NCBI RefSeq assembly: GCF_023684385.1
Contig: NZ_JAGSOJ010000001.1
Location: forward strand, 62,001-126,000
DNA length: 64,000 nt
Source: Oceanirhabdus seepicola
GTDB taxonomy: Bacteria > Bacillota > Clostridia > Clostridiales > Clostridiaceae
Reading direction: 5' to 3'
Made by a program: the position numbers and the translations under genes
Part shown: positions 1 to 9,406 of the stretch, piece after piece
Position numbering within the stretch: position 1 is the first letter of the stretch
How the letters are laid out: each line of letters opens with the position of its first letter
The notes under the pieces: generated by a model
What the model was told of the DNA's origin: nothing
What the model saw: only the letters and a program-made list of their open reading frames with translations
Database searches by the model: none

Positions 1-671
1 TCATATCTTCAAAAAAAGCTGCAGATGTTATTTTAAGATACTGGGTAAAAAAGCATAATAGATTACCTGACGCTTTCATTTATGAAGGTCCTAAAGCTGG
101 AGGACACCTTGGATTTAAAAGAGAAACTCTAGATTCACTGGAAAATTATAATACTGAAGAAGAAATCACTAAAATCCTTAAAACTTTAGAAGAATATAAA
201 GAAAAACATAATACAACAATCCCATTGATAGTAGCTGGTGGAGTATATACTGGTACCGATATTGCTTCTTTCTTGAAACTCGGAGCAAGCGGCGTTCAAA
301 TAGGAAGCAGATTTGTAGCTACACATGAATGTGATGCTCATGATAATTTCAAAGAGGCATATGTGAATAGCATTAAAGATAATATAACAATTATGCAAAG
401 TCCTGTTGGTTTACCAGGTAGAGCTATAAATAATAAGTTTCTAAAAGGGGTAAGCGAATCACGTCCAAAGTTTCCTAAATGTTTTAATTGTGTACAGAAA
501 TGCGATCCAAAAACAACACCTTTCTGTATCACAGATGCTCTTATTAATTCAGTAAAAGGTGATCTTGATAAGGGATTAATTTTCTGCGGAAGTGAAACTT
601 ATCGAATTGACAAAATTGTTTCAGTTGAAGAGCTATTTGATGAACTGCTAACCGATTTAAAAAAAGCTTAG
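1..671 (+). CDS. Nitronate monooxygenase family protein (5' truncated)
   Basis: An open frame runs from the window edge (first full codon at base 3) to a TAG at 669-671, so only the C-terminal 220 or so residues are present. The visible part carries GPKAGGHLGF, the conserved glycine-rich signature of the FMN-dependent nitronate monooxygenase / 2-nitropropane dioxygenase family, followed by the TIM-barrel phosphate-binding segment IVAGGVYTG and GASGVQIGSRF. These enzymes oxidise alkyl nitronates; close relatives such as FabK are enoyl-ACP reductases. A C-terminal region with several cysteines (CFNCVQKC) is present, as in many clostridial members. The function is inferred from motifs and the missing N-terminus cannot be assessed. 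A bidirectional hairpin terminator follows at 745-783. Confidence 0.88.
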   Translation, partial: ISSKKAADVILRYWVKKHNRLPDAFIYEGPKAGGHLGFKRETLDSLENYNTEEEITKILKTLEEYKEKHNTTIPLIVAGGVYTGTDIASFLKLGASGVQIGSRFVATHECDAHDNFKEAYVNSIKDNITIMQSPVGLPGRAINNKFLKGVSESRPKFPKCFNCVQKCDPKTTPFCITDALINSVKGDLDKGLIFCGSETYRIDKIVSVEELFDELLTDLKKA

Positions 672-744
672 TAAAAACCTAATGGACAACGATGGATGTT
701 TCTACATACGCTGAAACTACACCTTATTGTTCTTTAGGACAAAA

Positions 745-783
745 GGGTTTACTCATTTCATTTAAAATGAAACGAGTAAACCC
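745..783. terminator. Bidirectional intergenic terminator
   Basis: A 17-bp near-perfect inverted repeat has arms at 745-761 and 767-783 and a T-rich stretch on both sides. It sits between the convergent ends of the nitronate monooxygenase and methyltransferase genes, so it probably terminates both. Confidence 0.8.
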
Positions 784-809
784 TTTATTATCCACTATGT
801 TTTTAATTA

Positions 810-1487
810 TTATGGTTTTACTGCTTTCCAAATATATCTCCATTCTCTATAAAAAATACCTGCACTATCAGTGTGCTCAATAAGCTGTCTTTCTAATTTC
901 TTATAATTTTCTGGTTCTGTATAATCTATGTTCCCTGGGATTCTGGTAAGGAATTTTGCAAAATCATCACGTGTATTAAAATATTCATAGGCTAAGTACT
1001 CTTTAATTTTAATATCTTTAAATCCAGCTTCTTTTAATCTTTTTACAACAATATCATATCTTTCACTGTGTATACCAAATATTGTTCCACCTGATTTCAA
1101 GCAATTATTATTTAAAATTATTGAAGTAGGTCCTCTCCTACAGTAAATCAAATCAAATTCATATGAAGATAATACATCATCTCTTGAGTCTGTACAAATA
1201 AAGTCTACATTACAAATTTCCCTTTGTTTTTTTAATTTCTTAGCAACACTGATCATTACTTCTGAAAAATCCGCTCCAATTAATTTGTCACAATATTGTG
1301 ACATTTCTAAAGTAAAGTCACCATATCCACATCCCATATCTAAAACACTATTGCTATTTGACAACAAATCTATAAGTTCTTTTTCAAAAATATATTCACC
1401 AGAATTTCCCACTTTGCAAGAATTCCAATTCTTTTCATAGCCGCTTGTTTTTAATGCAATTGAATTGTACCACTCTTTACCTACCAT
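810..1487 (-). CDS. Class I SAM-dependent methyltransferase
   Basis: The protein is about 225 residues. The start chosen is the ATG at 1487, because AAAGGAGGA lies just upstream; the longer reading to 1544 lacks a comparable site. Motif I (VLDMGCGYGDF) and the acidic residue after strand 2 (LIGADFSEVM) define a Rossmann-fold SAM-binding domain. The C-terminal half has no family-specific signature, so the substrate is unknown. The layout (short N-terminus, then motif I near residue 50) matches the Methyltransf_11/25 small-molecule type. The next gene upstream on the same strand (the GH13 enzyme) ends at 1555, only 67 bases away, so co-transcription is possible. Confidence 0.85.
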   Translation of the reverse strand: MVGKEWYNSIALKTSGYEKNWNSCKVGNSGEYIFEKELIDLLSNSNSVLDMGCGYGDFTLEMSQYCDKLIGADFSEVMISVAKKLKKQREICNVDFICTDSRDDVLSSYEFDLIYCRRGPTSIILNNNCLKSGGTIFGIHSERYDIVVKRLKEAGFKDIKIKEYLAYEYFNTRDDFAKFLTRIPGNIDYTEPENYKKLERQLIEHTDSAGIFYREWRYIWKAVKP

Positions 1488-1554
1488 AAATTCCTCCTTT
1501 AATTTAGTAACTATTAGTATACCAAATATAATACCATTTGTCAAATATTGCTAA

Positions 1555-3483
1555 TTAACCTTTCTTATAAATTCTACTCTCAAATGCACTATATTCATTG
1601 GTATACCTACTTTTATTATAATTACATAATAACAACTCATATTTATCAGTATTATATTTAATGTTCTTCCTCATATTCTTCAAGTTCATTATTATTAAAA
1701 ATTCTTTATCCTCATCTATTCGTATATATATAAATTGATCTTTTTTATATTGATTTATAACTTTGAATTCTCCATATATCAAAGTTGTTTCAGATTTTCG
1801 CAATGATATCATATTCTTAAAAAAGGAAAGTACAGATGTCTTATTAAGCTCTTGTTCTCGTACATTGCAATCTCTGAAATATTCACCTATCATTATCCAT
1901 GGCTTTGTATTTGAGAACCCTCCATTTTTCTCATTCCCCCACATCATTGGAATTCTTGAATTATCCCTTGATCCAGTAAAAATAGAATTCATTATTTCTT
2001 CATTGGATTTTTTCTCACAGCTCAATTCCTTATATTTATTTAAACTTTCTATATCTCTTAATTGTTCTATAGATTTAAAATTCGGATTTCTCATTCCTAT
2101 CTCTTGACCTTGATATATGAATGGTACCCCTTTAAGGCTTAAAATCAATACACATATCAACTTTGATAAATAATCATGAAGCGACACGTCAGATGTGACT
2201 TTATTAAGAAATCTTGGTGAGTCATGATTATCAGTAAATAGCGCAAACCAACAGCAATTAGTTGTGTTTCTTTGTAATTTTATCATAGCTCTTTTCAAAT
2301 AATTCAGATCATATTCATAATCATCCCACTTATTTTTTCCAGCCATATTCATATGTTCAAAATTAAAAACTGTGCTCAATTCTCTTCTCTTTTCATGTAT
2401 AAAATACTTCGCTACCTCAAGTCCAATCCCATTACATTCACCTACAGTGAATGTATCTCTTAAACCATAGGTTCTTCTATTTAACTCATTAATGTACTCA
2501 TGGACTTTAGGTCCATAGACATAGTTTTCAATTCCCATAAATCCCGTAAGTCTCCCTATTATTTCATTACCATCTGGAAGCCCATCTTTCTTAGAAATAA
2601 AGTTTATTACGTCTAACCGAAATCCATCTACCCCTTTATTCAACCACCAATTAACCATATAATATATTTTTTCTCTCAACTCTTTATTTTCCCAGTTCAA
2701 ATCAACTTGTTTCTCCGTAAAAAGATGAAGATAGTATTCCTTAGTTGGTTGATGAAATTTCCACGCACTCCCGCTGAATAAAGATTCCCAATTATTAGGT
2801 AATCCTTCATTTTCATTTCCTTTTCTCCATATATAATAATTTCTAAAAGCATTGTCTTTATCTTTACATGATTCTTTAAACCACTCATGTTCATCACTTG
2901 TATGATTAATAACAAGATCCATTATTATTCTCATATCCCTTTGGTGACATTCAGAAATTAATTCCTCAACATTCTCCATTGTGCCAAATTCGCTCATTAT
3001 CTTAAAGTAATTCCTAATATCATACCCATAATCATCATTAGGAGAATCATATATTGGACTTAACCATATAACATCTATACCTAGTTCTTTTAAATAATCT
3101 AACTTTCTTATGATTCCTTTTATATCCCCAATTCCATCATTGTTAGAGTCTTTAAAACTCCTTGGATAAATCTGATAAAAAACCGCTTCCCTCCACCAAG
3201 TTTTACTTACCACTTCATTATCTTCTGGTAATTTCTCCATTTCATATAAATTCATTTTTTCACATAGCACATCAATAATCTCATCATCAATGTATTTGTT
3301 AAATAATTTACTTAGGTGTTTAAGTTTCATTCTTCTTACAATGGGATTTATTATTATTCCTTCCTTTTCAAGAAGCCCCGCCTCCCTCAGCAATTGATCA
3401 AAAATATCCCTCCCAACTGCGTTTTGAAGTACTTCCCCAACCTTACTCTCCCTATTAAACAACTCCCCATCTCCAATTACCAA
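1555..3483 (-). CDS. GH13 alpha-glucosidase (oligo-1,6-glucosidase type) with N-terminal extension
   Basis: From about residue 95 (WWREAVFYQIYPRSFKDSNN) the protein is a typical GH13 oligo-1,6-glucosidase/alpha-glucosidase, cleaving alpha-linked glucosides in the cytoplasm (no signal peptide). The three carboxylates can be placed: nucleophile D291 in GFRLDVINF, acid/base E349 in VGECNG, and D421 in TDNHDSPR. The calcium-site-like DSNNDGIGD is also present. The first 95 residues are not part of the usual fold; they resemble a short helical module seen at the ends of some other glycosidases. The start is a TTG at 3483 without a well-placed ribosome site, and an in-frame stop lies a few codons upstream, so the true start may be slightly downstream. 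It is transcribed alone after the terminator at 3542. Confidence 0.85.
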   Translation of the reverse strand: MVIGDGELFNRESKVGEVLQNAVGRDIFDQLLREAGLLEKEGIIINPIVRRMKLKHLSKLFNKYIDDEIIDVLCEKMNLYEMEKLPEDNEVVSKTWWREAVFYQIYPRSFKDSNNDGIGDIKGIIRKLDYLKELGIDVIWLSPIYDSPNDDYGYDIRNYFKIMSEFGTMENVEELISECHQRDMRIIMDLVINHTSDEHEWFKESCKDKDNAFRNYYIWRKGNENEGLPNNWESLFSGSAWKFHQPTKEYYLHLFTEKQVDLNWENKELREKIYYMVNWWLNKGVDGFRLDVINFISKKDGLPDGNEIIGRLTGFMGIENYVYGPKVHEYINELNRRTYGLRDTFTVGECNGIGLEVAKYFIHEKRRELSTVFNFEHMNMAGKNKWDDYEYDLNYLKRAMIKLQRNTTNCCWFALFTDNHDSPRFLNKVTSDVSLHDYLSKLICVLILSLKGVPFIYQGQEIGMRNPNFKSIEQLRDIESLNKYKELSCEKKSNEEIMNSIFTGSRDNSRIPMMWGNEKNGGFSNTKPWIMIGEYFRDCNVREQELNKTSVLSFFKNMISLRKSETTLIYGEFKVINQYKKDQFIYIRIDEDKEFLIIMNLKNMRKNIKYNTDKYELLLCNYNKSRYTNEYSAFESRIYKKG

Positions 3484-3534
3484 TATTTTACTTAATTATA
3501 ACATCCCCTTTTCCGAACATCAATAAAACAGAAT

Positions 3535-3564
3535 AACAAAAAATCGCAAGCTTTGCTTGCGATT
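3535..3564 (-). terminator. Rho-independent terminator of the symporter gene
   Basis: A 10-bp perfect stem (3542-3551 with 3555-3564) is followed on the minus strand by six T residues. It lies between the end of the AGCS symporter and the start of the GH13 gene. Confidence 0.9.
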
Positions 3565-3608
3565 GAGTTTGTTGACAAAGTTACAATATATTGTTTTCAC
3601 TCTGTTTT

Positions 3609-5021
3609 CTATTGTCTGTTTGGCCAACACTCTATATTTTCCAAACCATCTATTGAATCTTTGTAAAACACAGGATCTTTCCCTTGTTGTCTTTGCTTTA
3701 AGTAATCTTTTAAAGCTTTAACAGCAACATTTCCTAACTTCAGTATAGCAATAAGATTTATCAATGCCATAAGTCCCATAAATAAATCTGCAAGATCCCA
3801 TACTAATTGAATCTTCGCTACTGAACCCATTAGTACCATACCAATAACAAAAACTCTATACGCTGTCACATAAGATTTCTTTGAAGTTATAAACTCGATA
3901 TTTGTTTCTCCATAATAATAGTTCCCAATTATTGAACTGAATGCGAATAAAAGTATACAAATAGCAATAAATGAATTTGCCCATGGTCCAACTTCTGAAC
4001 TCAAAGCCGCCTGTGTAAGTTGTATTCCACTCAATCCTTCTGTTGTATACACTCCTGAAATTAAAATAATGAACGCTGTTGCACTACAAATTAAGATTGT
4101 ATCAGTAAATACTCCTAATGTTTGAATCAGACCCTGTTTTACAGGATGACTCACGTTTGCAGTAGCAGCTGCATTAGGCGCACTACCCATACCAGCTTCA
4201 TTTGAGAACAAGCCTCTTTTTATACCTTGCATAAGTGCAATTCCGATTCCCCCACCAACTGCTTGTTTTAGTCCAAAGGCACTACTGATAATTAAAGAAA
4301 ATACATCTGGAATTGCTGTAATGTTTTTTATTATAACAAAAGCTGCAACAAGCAAGTATATAACCGCCATAACAGGCACTAATACCTCTGATACTTTTGC
4401 TATTCTATTTACTCCACCAAAAATAACTGTAGCAGTTATTACTGCTATTACTACACCAATTAATAATCTATCTACGTTATACGCACCTTGGAATGCATAT
4501 GAAATTGTATTGGATTGCACTGCATTAAATACTAATCCAAAACATAGTGTTATAAGAATCGAAAATACTATTCCCATCCACCTTTTATTTAATGCTTTTT
4601 CCATATAATATGCTGGTCCACCTCTGAAACCATCATTATCTTTTACCTTATATATTTGAGCTAATGTGCTCTCTACAAAGCTAGACCCTGCTCCTATTAA
4701 AGCAATCAACCACATCCAGAAGACCGCCCCTGGCCCCCCTACTGCAATTGCCAAAGCAACTCCTGCTAAATTTCCTGTACCTACTCTAGATGCAGTACTT
4801 ATACAAAATGCCTGAAAGGATGTAACCCCTTTTTTCTTATCTCCTTTTGCAGCCCCCGCTGCACCCTCACCTAGTAACTTAAACATATGCCCTAGCAGCC
4901 TGAATTGTACAAACTTTAATTTAAATGTAAAATACAACCCAGAAAAAATTAATAATATAATTAATACATAAGACCATAAAACCGTATTACTGCTAGAAAC
5001 TATATTTTCCAATATATTCAT
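3609..5021 (-). CDS. Alanine/glycine:cation symporter (AGCS family)
   Basis: This 470-residue polytopic membrane protein imports alanine or glycine with Na+. The family signature appears as STASRVGTGNLAGVALAI followed by GGPGAVFWMW, and a second conserved stretch reads LFSNEAGMGSAPNAAA. About 10-11 hydrophobic segments run through the protein and it ends in a basic cytoplasmic tail. The ATG at 5021 is chosen because GAGGAGG lies 7 bases upstream; the frame stays open to 5054 but without a ribosome site. A promoter with a TTGACA -35 lies at 5056-5084. No glycine riboswitch, common ahead of this family, is visible. Length and motifs agree well with AlsT/DagA proteins; substrate preference cannot be read from sequence. 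Confidence 0.93.
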   Translation of the reverse strand: MNILENIVSSSNTVLWSYVLIILLIFSGLYFTFKLKFVQFRLLGHMFKLLGEGAAGAAKGDKKKGVTSFQAFCISTASRVGTGNLAGVALAIAVGGPGAVFWMWLIALIGAGSSFVESTLAQIYKVKDNDGFRGGPAYYMEKALNKRWMGIVFSILITLCFGLVFNAVQSNTISYAFQGAYNVDRLLIGVVIAVITATVIFGGVNRIAKVSEVLVPVMAVIYLLVAAFVIIKNITAIPDVFSLIISSAFGLKQAVGGGIGIALMQGIKRGLFSNEAGMGSAPNAAATANVSHPVKQGLIQTLGVFTDTILICSATAFIILISGVYTTEGLSGIQLTQAALSSEVGPWANSFIAICILLFAFSSIIGNYYYGETNIEFITSKKSYVTAYRVFVIGMVLMGSVAKIQLVWDLADLFMGLMALINLIAILKLGNVAVKALKDYLKQRQQGKDPVFYKDSIDGLENIECWPNRQ

Positions 5022-5055
5022 ATGGACCCTCCTCTTCATTAGTAACATAGACACA

Positions 5056-5084
5056 ATTGTACATCATTCGACATCTAATGTCAA
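5056..5084 (-). promoter_or_regulatory. Promoter of the AGCS symporter with a spacer palindrome
   Basis: On the minus strand TTGACA (5079-5084) is separated by 17 bases from TACAAT (5056-5061). The palindrome GACAT-TAG-ATGTC starts within the -35 box and runs into the spacer, where a repressor could bind. Confidence 0.65.
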
Positions 5085-5406
5085 TTTTTTTAATATTCAG
5101 TCTTTTCAATCCATATTCCCTTTCACCACTCCCCATTGTAAACTCTTCTTATTCCCCTGTTTTAAGCTTTGTTTAGAAAATACTTCATTTTATACTAAAA
5201 CAATAAAACCTCACAAAAGAATTTTAATTTCATCTTTCTTGCAATCCTTTTTAAGTTTTAGTTATAACTTAGATTTAATCACTATTCAAAATCACATAGC
5301 AAGTATTCAAACCTTTTTACGTTAAATTATATCTTTGGAAAAAAAATCATATTTCAATATCCGACTCATGATATACTAGTTTTAAGATATCTTAGGGGGA
5401 AATAAA
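5085..5406. other. Divergent intergenic region, no gene found
   Basis: This AT-rich stretch lies between the divergent symporter and AraC-GGDEF genes. No conserved RNA, repeat or short frame with a ribosome site was recognised. AGGGGG at 5393-5398 is the ribosome site of the downstream gene. Confidence 0.5.
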
Positions 5407-6255
5407 ATGAATAATTTCGAAATAATAGACAGAATACAGCTAGCGATAAACTTTATAGAAGAAAATCTTAAAAATCATATCACAATTGAAGATATTTCTT
5501 CTTCAGCATTTATGTCTAAATCTAGTTTCTATAATCTCTTTTCTAGTATAACTGGAGTGACACTTAAAGAATATGTACGGAAAAGAAGATTGAACGAATC
5601 TGCTAAAATACTATTAAATGAGAATTCAAGCATTTTAGATATAGCCTTTATTTATCAATATAATAGTTATGAGGCATACTCAAGAGCATTCAAAAAATTA
5701 TTTGGAATTTCCCCAATTTCATTTAGAAAAAACAAAATAAATATTGATATATATCCTAGGATTAGTTTTAAAAATACCAAAATTCAAGGAGTTGTTAAAA
5801 TGATTAGTAATTTCACAAGTAATGATGTAGTTTTAGAAAATATAAGAAACTCAAATAATGGGTTTGTTTTAGACATTGATATTGATTCATTTGATAATAT
5901 AAATACAAACTTTGGCCATAAAAATGGTGACATTGTTATACTGGAAGTTCATAACCGTATTAAGGATGTTTTAAAATCCAATAATGTAAATACAGAAGTC
6001 TATAGAATAGCTGGAGATGAGTTTGGTGTTGTATTAAAAGATATAGGAAAAAATCTATCCCTAAAAATTTCATCAGACATAATATCTTCTTTAAATTCTC
6101 CTATAAAAGGCGAAGACGCAGAAATCTCTTGCACTTTAACAATTGGGATTTCTGAATTTTCCATAGATATAGATAGTTCTGTGGTCTTAAATAGTGCTAA
6201 AAAAGCAATGTTCACGGCAAAAGAAAAAGGCAAGAATCAATATTGTTTTCTATAA
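5407..6255 (+). CDS. AraC-type DNA-binding domain fused to GGDEF domain
   Basis: Residues 1-110 are an AraC/XylS double helix-turn-helix: the first helix pair is around ITIEDISSSAFMSKSSFY, and the second runs from SILDIAFIYQYNSYEAYSRAF to the typical end FGISPISFRK. Residues 145-282 are a GGDEF (diguanylate cyclase) domain: DIDSFDNIN, GHKNGDIVI, the active-site loop AGDEF at 202-206, and the C-terminal AKKAMFTAKEKGKNQY. AGDEF loops can be catalytically active; the RxxD inhibitory site is absent. No sensor domain is present between the parts. The protein could make cyclic di-GMP, or use the domain as a nucleotide-sensing module to control DNA binding. The order AraC-GGDEF without a receiver is unusual. 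The gene stands alone, divergent from the symporter. Confidence 0.88.
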   Translation: MNNFEIIDRIQLAINFIEENLKNHITIEDISSSAFMSKSSFYNLFSSITGVTLKEYVRKRRLNESAKILLNENSSILDIAFIYQYNSYEAYSRAFKKLFGISPISFRKNKINIDIYPRISFKNTKIQGVVKMISNFTSNDVVLENIRNSNNGFVLDIDIDSFDNINTNFGHKNGDIVILEVHNRIKDVLKSNNVNTEVYRIAGDEFGVVLKDIGKNLSLKISSDIISSLNSPIKGEDAEISCTLTIGISEFSIDIDSSVVLNSAKKAMFTAKEKGKNQYCFL

Positions 6256-6282
6256 AGTCTAAAAATAATTCCTGCAGTACAT

Positions 6283-6319
6283 AATAAAGCACAGAAACCC
6301 ATAGTTTCTGTGCTTTATT
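6283..6319. terminator. Bidirectional terminator
   Basis: A 16-bp perfect stem (6283-6298 with 6304-6319) lies between the convergent AraC-GGDEF and tldE genes. A- and T-rich flanks on both strands suit termination in either direction. Confidence 0.85.
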
Positions 6320-7618
6320 CTATTTACCTGAAACTATCACTCCATCAAATAGGATCCATGGCAAATCATTATTTCCATCAGTCACTGTTTCTTTTGAAAC
6401 ATCCACCACTGAGTTAAACATTTCTCCTAGATTTCCTGATATCATAGCCTCATTTATAGCCTGCTTTATCTCTCCATCTTTGATATAAAAACTATTCTTT
6501 GCCACTCCAGAAAAATCTCCACTGCTTGATGGATTTCCTCCTGAGAATCTACATAAGAGAATTCCTTCATCAATAGACTTCACCATTTCTTCAAAACTAC
6601 TGTTTCCTGCTTCTATTGTCCAAGCAACTCCATTATTCTTAGATCTTTCTTTACCTGTCTTATTCGCTCCATACTGGGTCAAAATAAATGATTTTAAAAC
6701 CCCTTTATCTATTACAGTCATATCTTCAGCTACAAAGCCATCACTAGTTATAAAATTTCCACCTGGAAGACTATCAGATATCATATTAGATTTTACTGTA
6801 AGCTTTTTATCAGCTATGCATTCTCCAAGCTTATCTTTAAATATACTCGTTCCTGATATTAGGGGGAAATCATTTAAATAACAGTTCACATAATACATCA
6901 ACATATCATTCATACACTCTGGAGTAACTAATATTTTCCCAGTGTATTTACCCTCAAATGGAATAGCTTCTGTTTCTTTCTCTGACTGATCTAATACTCT
7001 TTTAAAATAATTAAAATTAAAAAGTTCATTTTCTATTTCTTTCACACTTATCCCAGAATAATTGAATGAAGATGCCTTTCCATTCTTCTTAGAAGTGAAG
7101 AATATACTCATATCATATACACTTCTTATCTCAACTAGCTCAACTCCGTTTGTATTCATTATCAACGCTTCACTTTTATTAAACTCAAGAATTGATTCTT
7201 CTAAATGCAAATAAGGATATCTATCTTTTATTATATCTAAAAACTCTTGGAACTTGCTATACATCTTATCTAGATTAGGTTCCATATCTCCATATGTGAA
7301 TTCTCGTTTTTCTTGATATGGAGCAATATCAAAAGCTTCATCCTTCTCACCATTTTTACTGAGAGTTATAATTTCTTTACATGCTTCCTCTATGCTATTT
7401 TTATCTATATTATTTATTTTTAAAGATGCTTGTCTATCATCTTTTATAGCTCTTAAATCAAGTGTAATATCTTCATTTGTTCTTAAAAGAGATATATCAC
7501 CTTGAAACACATTAAACTCAAACTTTTCTTTTCTCTGAATTACTCCCTGAACCTTATCTGCTCCCATATTCTTAAGATTAACAAAACTATATAATAACGC
7601 TTCTTTTCTTTCTTTCAT
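6320..7618 (-). CDS. TldE/PmbA-type subunit of the TldD-TldE metalloprotease
   Basis: This 432-residue protein belongs to the TldD/PmbA family and is the partner lacking the zinc-binding HExxxH, consistent with TldE/PmbA. Conserved features include the region around TIEAGNSSFEEMVKSIDEGI and the C-terminal stretch SSGDFSGVAKNSFYIKDGEI. The TldD-TldE heterodimer degrades unfolded peptides and in other bacteria matures ribosomally made peptides such as microcin B17. The start ATG at 7618 has AGGGGG upstream and lies 2 bases after the stop of tldD, so the pair is translationally linked. No RiPP precursor gene was recognised nearby. Confidence 0.92.
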   Translation of the reverse strand: MKERKEALLYSFVNLKNMGADKVQGVIQRKEKFEFNVFQGDISLLRTNEDITLDLRAIKDDRQASLKINNIDKNSIEEACKEIITLSKNGEKDEAFDIAPYQEKREFTYGDMEPNLDKMYSKFQEFLDIIKDRYPYLHLEESILEFNKSEALIMNTNGVELVEIRSVYDMSIFFTSKKNGKASSFNYSGISVKEIENELFNFNYFKRVLDQSEKETEAIPFEGKYTGKILVTPECMNDMLMYYVNCYLNDFPLISGTSIFKDKLGECIADKKLTVKSNMISDSLPGGNFITSDGFVAEDMTVIDKGVLKSFILTQYGANKTGKERSKNNGVAWTIEAGNSSFEEMVKSIDEGILLCRFSGGNPSSSGDFSGVAKNSFYIKDGEIKQAINEAMISGNLGEMFNSVVDVSKETVTDGNNDLPWILFDGVIVSGK

Positions 7619-7620
7619 AA

Positions 7621-9003
7621 TTACTTACCCCCTATGTTAACCTTACATTTTATTGCAGGGCCACCCATACCTACTGATATAGGCTGTTTCTTTCCACAGA
7701 ATCCAGCGCTTTCCCATGACATATCGTCAGATATCATAGTAACAGATTTAAGAACATCAAAGGCAACCCCTGCGATTGTAGTATCTCGTATAGCTTTTCC
7801 TAGTTTACCATTCTTGATTTCGTACCCTTTAACTACTCCAAACATAAATTCACTTGTAGAATCCGCTTGTCCATTCGATGAAGTCATTAAGTAATATCCA
7901 TCTTCTACTGAAGAAATCATATCTTGTAACCTACTATTTCCAGGGATTATAGCAGTATTTCTCATTCTTATTAATGGTTCATCATTAAATTGAAAAGCCC
8001 TTCCATTTCCCTTTGGTTTTACTCCAAAATATGCCGCACTTTCTTTATTATGCATATATCCTTTTAGTATACCTTTTTCAATTATTGTAACGTCTTCAGC
8101 AACTGTTCCCTCATCATCTATATACAAAGGTATTGGGCATTGTTTCCCTTGTGCTGTATGAGCAAAATCAACTAATGTAACCAATTCACTTGCACATTGC
8201 CTACCTAAGTAGTCTCTAGCTATTGACCCACCCATAACTCCGTCTGCTTCAGTAGTGTGCCCAATGGCTTCATGCGCTAGTATTCCAGCTAAAGATGAAT
8301 CTAAAATTACATCCTTAACACCTGATTTAGCATATACTCCTTCAACTTTATCTTTTAGACAATTATATAATTCATCTATCTTCTTATACAATTCCTCAGG
8401 TGATCCAAAATTATCTTCATACTCACCAGTACCACCAAATATTTCATATAACGAAATAGGCATACCTTCTTTATCTTCCATTACAAGATCTACAAATATA
8501 ATTGTAATAGGAATATACGTATAGTAACTGCTTTCTTCAGAGTTTATTAACTCTTTATTTGTAGCATAACTCACGTAAGATAATGTTCTATTAACTAAAC
8601 CTTCGCATTTTTCTAAAATATAGTTATCTAATTCTTTTATAAATTCCATTTTTTCTTTATCCTGTACTTTTTTATTACCAGTGGATAAATCTAAAATATT
8701 TTCTGCACTTATATGCTCAAGCTCCCCCACCTTCCGTGTTTTTTTAGATGATAGAAACTGAGCATTATGCTCGGCTTGCTTAATTACTCTTCTCACACTT
8801 TCCTCGCTCATATTTGGTGCTGATGCAAATCCCCATGCTCCAGAATTAAAAGCTCTTGAGCTAATTCCGGTTGTTGTTTCCTTATTATTTCTAATCAAAT
8901 TACCATCCACCAATACCATTGAGTGTTTGGTGTATGTTTGTGCTCTTAACTCATTGTAACCAGTAAAAAAATTCTTAAAATGCCTAACTGAATTTTTTAT
9001 CAC
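7621..9003 (-). CDS. tldD: TldD-type zinc metalloprotease subunit
   Basis: This 460-residue protein has the family's zinc site HEAIGH (H244, E245, H249) followed by TTEADG, which marks it as the catalytic TldD half of the heterodimer. The GTG start at 9003 is supported by AAAGGGGG about 9 bases upstream. Cytoplasmic location is expected, since no signal peptide or membrane segment is seen. It is the first gene of a two-gene operon with tldE. In enterobacteria the complex processes microcin B17 and CcdA; here its natural substrate is unknown. Confidence 0.94.
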   Translation of the reverse strand: MIKNSVRHFKNFFTGYNELRAQTYTKHSMVLVDGNLIRNNKETTTGISSRAFNSGAWGFASAPNMSEESVRRVIKQAEHNAQFLSSKKTRKVGELEHISAENILDLSTGNKKVQDKEKMEFIKELDNYILEKCEGLVNRTLSYVSYATNKELINSEESSYYTYIPITIIFVDLVMEDKEGMPISLYEIFGGTGEYEDNFGSPEELYKKIDELYNCLKDKVEGVYAKSGVKDVILDSSLAGILAHEAIGHTTEADGVMGGSIARDYLGRQCASELVTLVDFAHTAQGKQCPIPLYIDDEGTVAEDVTIIEKGILKGYMHNKESAAYFGVKPKGNGRAFQFNDEPLIRMRNTAIIPGNSRLQDMISSVEDGYYLMTSSNGQADSTSEFMFGVVKGYEIKNGKLGKAIRDTTIAGVAFDVLKSVTMISDDMSWESAGFCGKKQPISVGMGGPAIKCKVNIGGK

Positions 9004-9130
9004 TTAAGCTACCCCCTTTAAATTCATAATAATACTATTTTATCATAATTTTACATTTCATCCTAGTGTAACCATAGGCACTGTTCAATTATAATTGTTT
9101 TGTACACAAACATTTGTTTTAATTCTTTAT

Positions 9131-9397
9131 TTAGGCAATTCGAAATAAAACCTCTGCATCAAATCGTATACCATGAGCATCCTTATATTCCATACTCTCA
9201 ATAAACGATGTTGATAATCCACATAAAACATTATCAAAACTATTGTCAAAAAAATCTAACTTCTCAGCGTCCATTTGTATAAGTTTAGCATTACACAAAT
9301 CTTGTTCACAAATAAGTGCCTGTGTTTCAAAATAGTAGACTTTTTCTTTTATAAACAAAATAAAGATATACCAAATAGGTATATCTTCTGGAGACAT
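9131..9397 (-). pseudogene. Remnant of a SAM-dependent methyltransferase
   Basis: The central part (LIQMDAEKLDFFDNSFDNVLCGL) matches the motif II/III region of Methyltransf_11-type enzymes (usual form: DAE-L-FPDNSFD-V). The SAM-binding glycine motif that should precede it is missing and the C-terminus is short and unrelated. At 88 residues, against 200-260 for the family, this is best read as a decayed gene. No good ribosome site precedes it. Confidence 0.55.
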
Positions 9398-9406
9398 TTA
9401 ATTTTC

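Noticed and set aside
692..883. Plus-strand frame of 63 codons
   Set aside because: It is made largely of the bidirectional terminator and of the antisense of the methyltransferase gene, and has no ribosome site.
5022..5406. Glycine riboswitch ahead of the AGCS symporter
   Set aside because: The conserved glycine aptamer blocks are absent; only a promoter with a spacer palindrome is visible.
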